Assembly (NCBI GenBank): GCA_031266015.1
Contig: JAISBU010000028.1
Location: 1 to 52,071, forward strand
DNA: 52,071 bases
Direction: 5' to 3'
DNA from: Prevotellaceae bacterium
GTDB lineage: Bacteria; Bacteroidota; Bacteroidia; Bacteroidales; UBA932
Position 1 is the first letter of the stretch. Each line of letters opens with the position of its first letter. The translations under genes and the position numbers were made by a program. Positions 50,224 to 52,071 of the stretch are shown one piece after another. The notes below the pieces were generated by a model that was not told where the DNA came from, did not search any database, and saw only the letters and a program-made list of their open reading frames with translations.

Positions 50224-51222
50224 ATGGCATTATTTGAAAGTTATGATAGGCGCATTAAGCAGGTAGCCGCGGCGCTTAATCAATATGGAATAAAAGACCT
50301 CGATGAGGCAAAAAAGATTTGCGCAGATAAAGGTATTGATGCTTACCAAATGTGTAAGGACATTCAACCTATTGCATTCGAAAACGCTGCCTGGGCATAC
50401 GTTGCAGGCTGCGCTATTGCGCTTAAGAAGGGTTGCAGGAAAGCTGCCGATGCCGCTGAGGCTATTGGCCAAGGCCTGCAGGCATTCTGCATTCCCGGTT
50501 CTGTGGCTGCTGACCGTAAGGTAGGTATTGGACACGGTAACCTGGCTGCTATGCTGCTGCGTGAGGAAACCAAGTGCTTTGCTTTCTTGGCTGGTCACGA
50601 GAGTTTTGCTGCTGCCGAAGGCGCTATTGGGATTGCCAAGTCAGCAAACAAGGTTCGTAAGGAGCCGCTGCGGGTAATCCTGAATGGCTTGGGCAAGGAT
50701 GCTGCTATGGTAATTTCACGTATCAACGGTTTTACCTATGTACAAACTCAGTTTGACTATGCCACCGGTGACTTGAAGGTGGTACGGGAAAAGGCATACT
50801 CAAAGGGTGAGCGTGCCAGCGTTAAGTGCTACGGTTGCGACGATGTTCGCGAAGGGGTTGCTGTTATGCGCTCAGAAGGTGTTGACGTTTCTATCACAGG
50901 TAACTCAACCAACCCAACCCGTTTCCAGCATCCTGTTGCAGGTACTTACAAAAAGGAGTGCATGGAGCAGGGCAAGAAGTATTTCTCTGTAGCCTCAGGT
51001 GGCGGTACTGGCCGTACCTTGCACCCGGATAACATGGCTGCAGGTCCTGCTTCATACGGTATGACCGATACTATGGGTCGTATGCACGGTGACGCGCAGT
51101 TCGCCGGCTCATCATCTGTTCCTGCACATGTGGAAATGATGGGATTCCTGGGCATGGGTAACAACCCAATGGTAGGCGCTACCGTGGCGGTGGCTGTGGC
51201 GGTAGAAGAGGCAATGAAGTAG
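50224..51222 (+). CDS. GGGtGRT protein of unknown function
   Basis: A 332-aa cytoplasmic protein named after the strict motif GGGTGRT (in SVASGGGTGRTLHPDN). Other conserved-looking parts are VAADRKVGIGHGNLAAMLLRE, FLAGHESFAAAEGAIGIAKSANKVRK and the ending GNNPMVGATVAVAVAVEEAM. It contains several Cys, including a CYGC pair and Cys in GCRKAAD and QAFCIPGS. It has no signal peptide. The family is widespread in anaerobes beside an IscU-like scaffold, as here, and has no assigned reaction that I know. Glycine-rich loops suggest nucleotide or cofactor binding; this is inference. Confidence 0.9.
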   Translation: MALFESYDRRIKQVAAALNQYGIKDLDEAKKICADKGIDAYQMCKDIQPIAFENAAWAYVAGCAIALKKGCRKAADAAEAIGQGLQAFCIPGSVAADRKVGIGHGNLAAMLLREETKCFAFLAGHESFAAAEGAIGIAKSANKVRKEPLRVILNGLGKDAAMVISRINGFTYVQTQFDYATGDLKVVREKAYSKGERASVKCYGCDDVREGVAVMRSEGVDVSITGNSTNPTRFQHPVAGTYKKECMEQGKKYFSVASGGGTGRTLHPDNMAAGPASYGMTDTMGRMHGDAQFAGSSSVPAHVEMMGFLGMGNNPMVGATVAVAVAVEEAMK

Positions 51223-51235
51223 GTAAAAAAGCGTT

Positions 51236-51345
51236 GTCCCCCTGAGCCTGTCGAAGCATGGGGCGTGAGAGTCGGAATGACGGGACGAGAGAGATTCCTC
51301 CGCTACGCGGAGCCTGCCCCGAGCGAAGTCGAGAGGAGGACGGAT
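51236..51345. repeat. REP-like repeat cluster
   Basis: It contains CTGAGCCTGTCGAAGCATGG, AGTCGGAATGACGGGA and CCCCGAGCGAAGTCGAGAGG. These are members of the same word family as at 1062, 15842, 16029, 47467 and 47533. No ORF with protein character covers it. Confidence 0.55.
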
Positions 51346-51355
51346 TTTAACCGTA

Positions 51356-51390
51356 AAATCCGTGTCCTATCAAAGATGGGACACGGATTT
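51356..51390. terminator. Hairpin between convergent GGGtGRT and metY-like genes
   Basis: A perfect 12-bp stem (AAATCCGTGTCC with GGACACGGATTT) and an 11-nt loop. The words are those of the dispersed CACGGATTTACACGG repeat, and a T-run is lacking, so it may be a repeat, a terminator, or both. Confidence 0.45.
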
Positions 51391-51426
51391 ACACGGAATT
51401 TCTTAAGTCAACTGTTGTCTGTCAAT

Positions 51427-52071
<645 letters not shown>

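Overview
This window is chromosomal DNA of a Bacteroidota bacterium, most likely an anaerobe of the order Bacteroidales. The evidence is the gene families: TonB-dependent receptors with SusC-type plugs, DUF4249, a DUF4783-nadC pair, an ExbB-ExbD-ExbD cluster with a signal-peptide ExbB, and the hmuRYSTUV heme operon. Many upstream regions also carry the Bacteroidota -7 promoter word TAnnTTTG, and Shine-Dalgarno sequences are scarce. I saw no rRNA, tRNA, CRISPR array, transposase or phage gene. Overall base composition looks moderate, but two stretches (14.8-15.2 kb and 51.4-52.1 kb) are clearly GC-richer.

Layout. 0.2-6.8 kb holds housekeeping genes: a dapB-family gene and asd (lysine/diaminopimelate pathway), recF with a DUF721 partner, a TonB-dependent receptor and a small outer-membrane barrel. 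6.9-9.8 kb is a two-gene pectin operon (GH105 then GH28, minus strand). A 34-bp perfect palindrome lies at its presumed promoter. 10.0-12.4 kb is the TonB energising cluster exbB-(4-TM protein)-exbD-exbD. 12.8-14.5 kb has an uncharacterised barrel and an FMN reductase. 14.5-16.4 kb is gene-poor and rich in repeats, with one small internally duplicated ORF.

16.4-19.5 kb has queA, nadC-DUF4783 and rlmH. 19.5-26.1 kb has a large HEYRH peptidase-like surface protein and a TonB receptor/DUF4249 lipoprotein pair. 26.1-29.6 kb is an apparent minus-strand operon: ychF, a PafA-like alkaline phosphatase homologue that has lost most metal ligands, and a LytTR response regulator without a kinase.

29.8-39.8 kb is the centrepiece: a cysteine-rich AraC regulator divergent from hmuR-hmuY-hmuS-hmuT-hmuU-hmuV. 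HmuR and HmuY capture heme at the surface. HmuS is a CobN-like chelatase homologue predicted to be anchored at both ends. HmuT/U/V are membrane proteins, and HmuU/HmuV look like a minimal TolQ/TolR-type proton channel.

39.9-52.1 kb returns to housekeeping genes: frr, a porin, gcvP, a metallo-beta-lactamase-fold hydrolase, pcm, a degenerate oxidoreductase-like gene, a one-TM protein and mqnC (futalosine menaquinone route). It ends with a prodomain-only lipoprotein, an IscU-like/GGGtGRT protein pair of unknown function, and the 3' part of an O-acetylhomoserine sulfhydrylase gene cut by the window edge.

Taken together, heme scavenging, menaquinone synthesis and TonB-driven uptake fit a heme-dependent, polysaccharide-using anaerobe; that lifestyle is inference. 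The best candidates for little-described biology are the membrane-bound heme-handling module with its Cys-rich regulator, the GGGtGRT pair and the pseudo-phosphatase operon.
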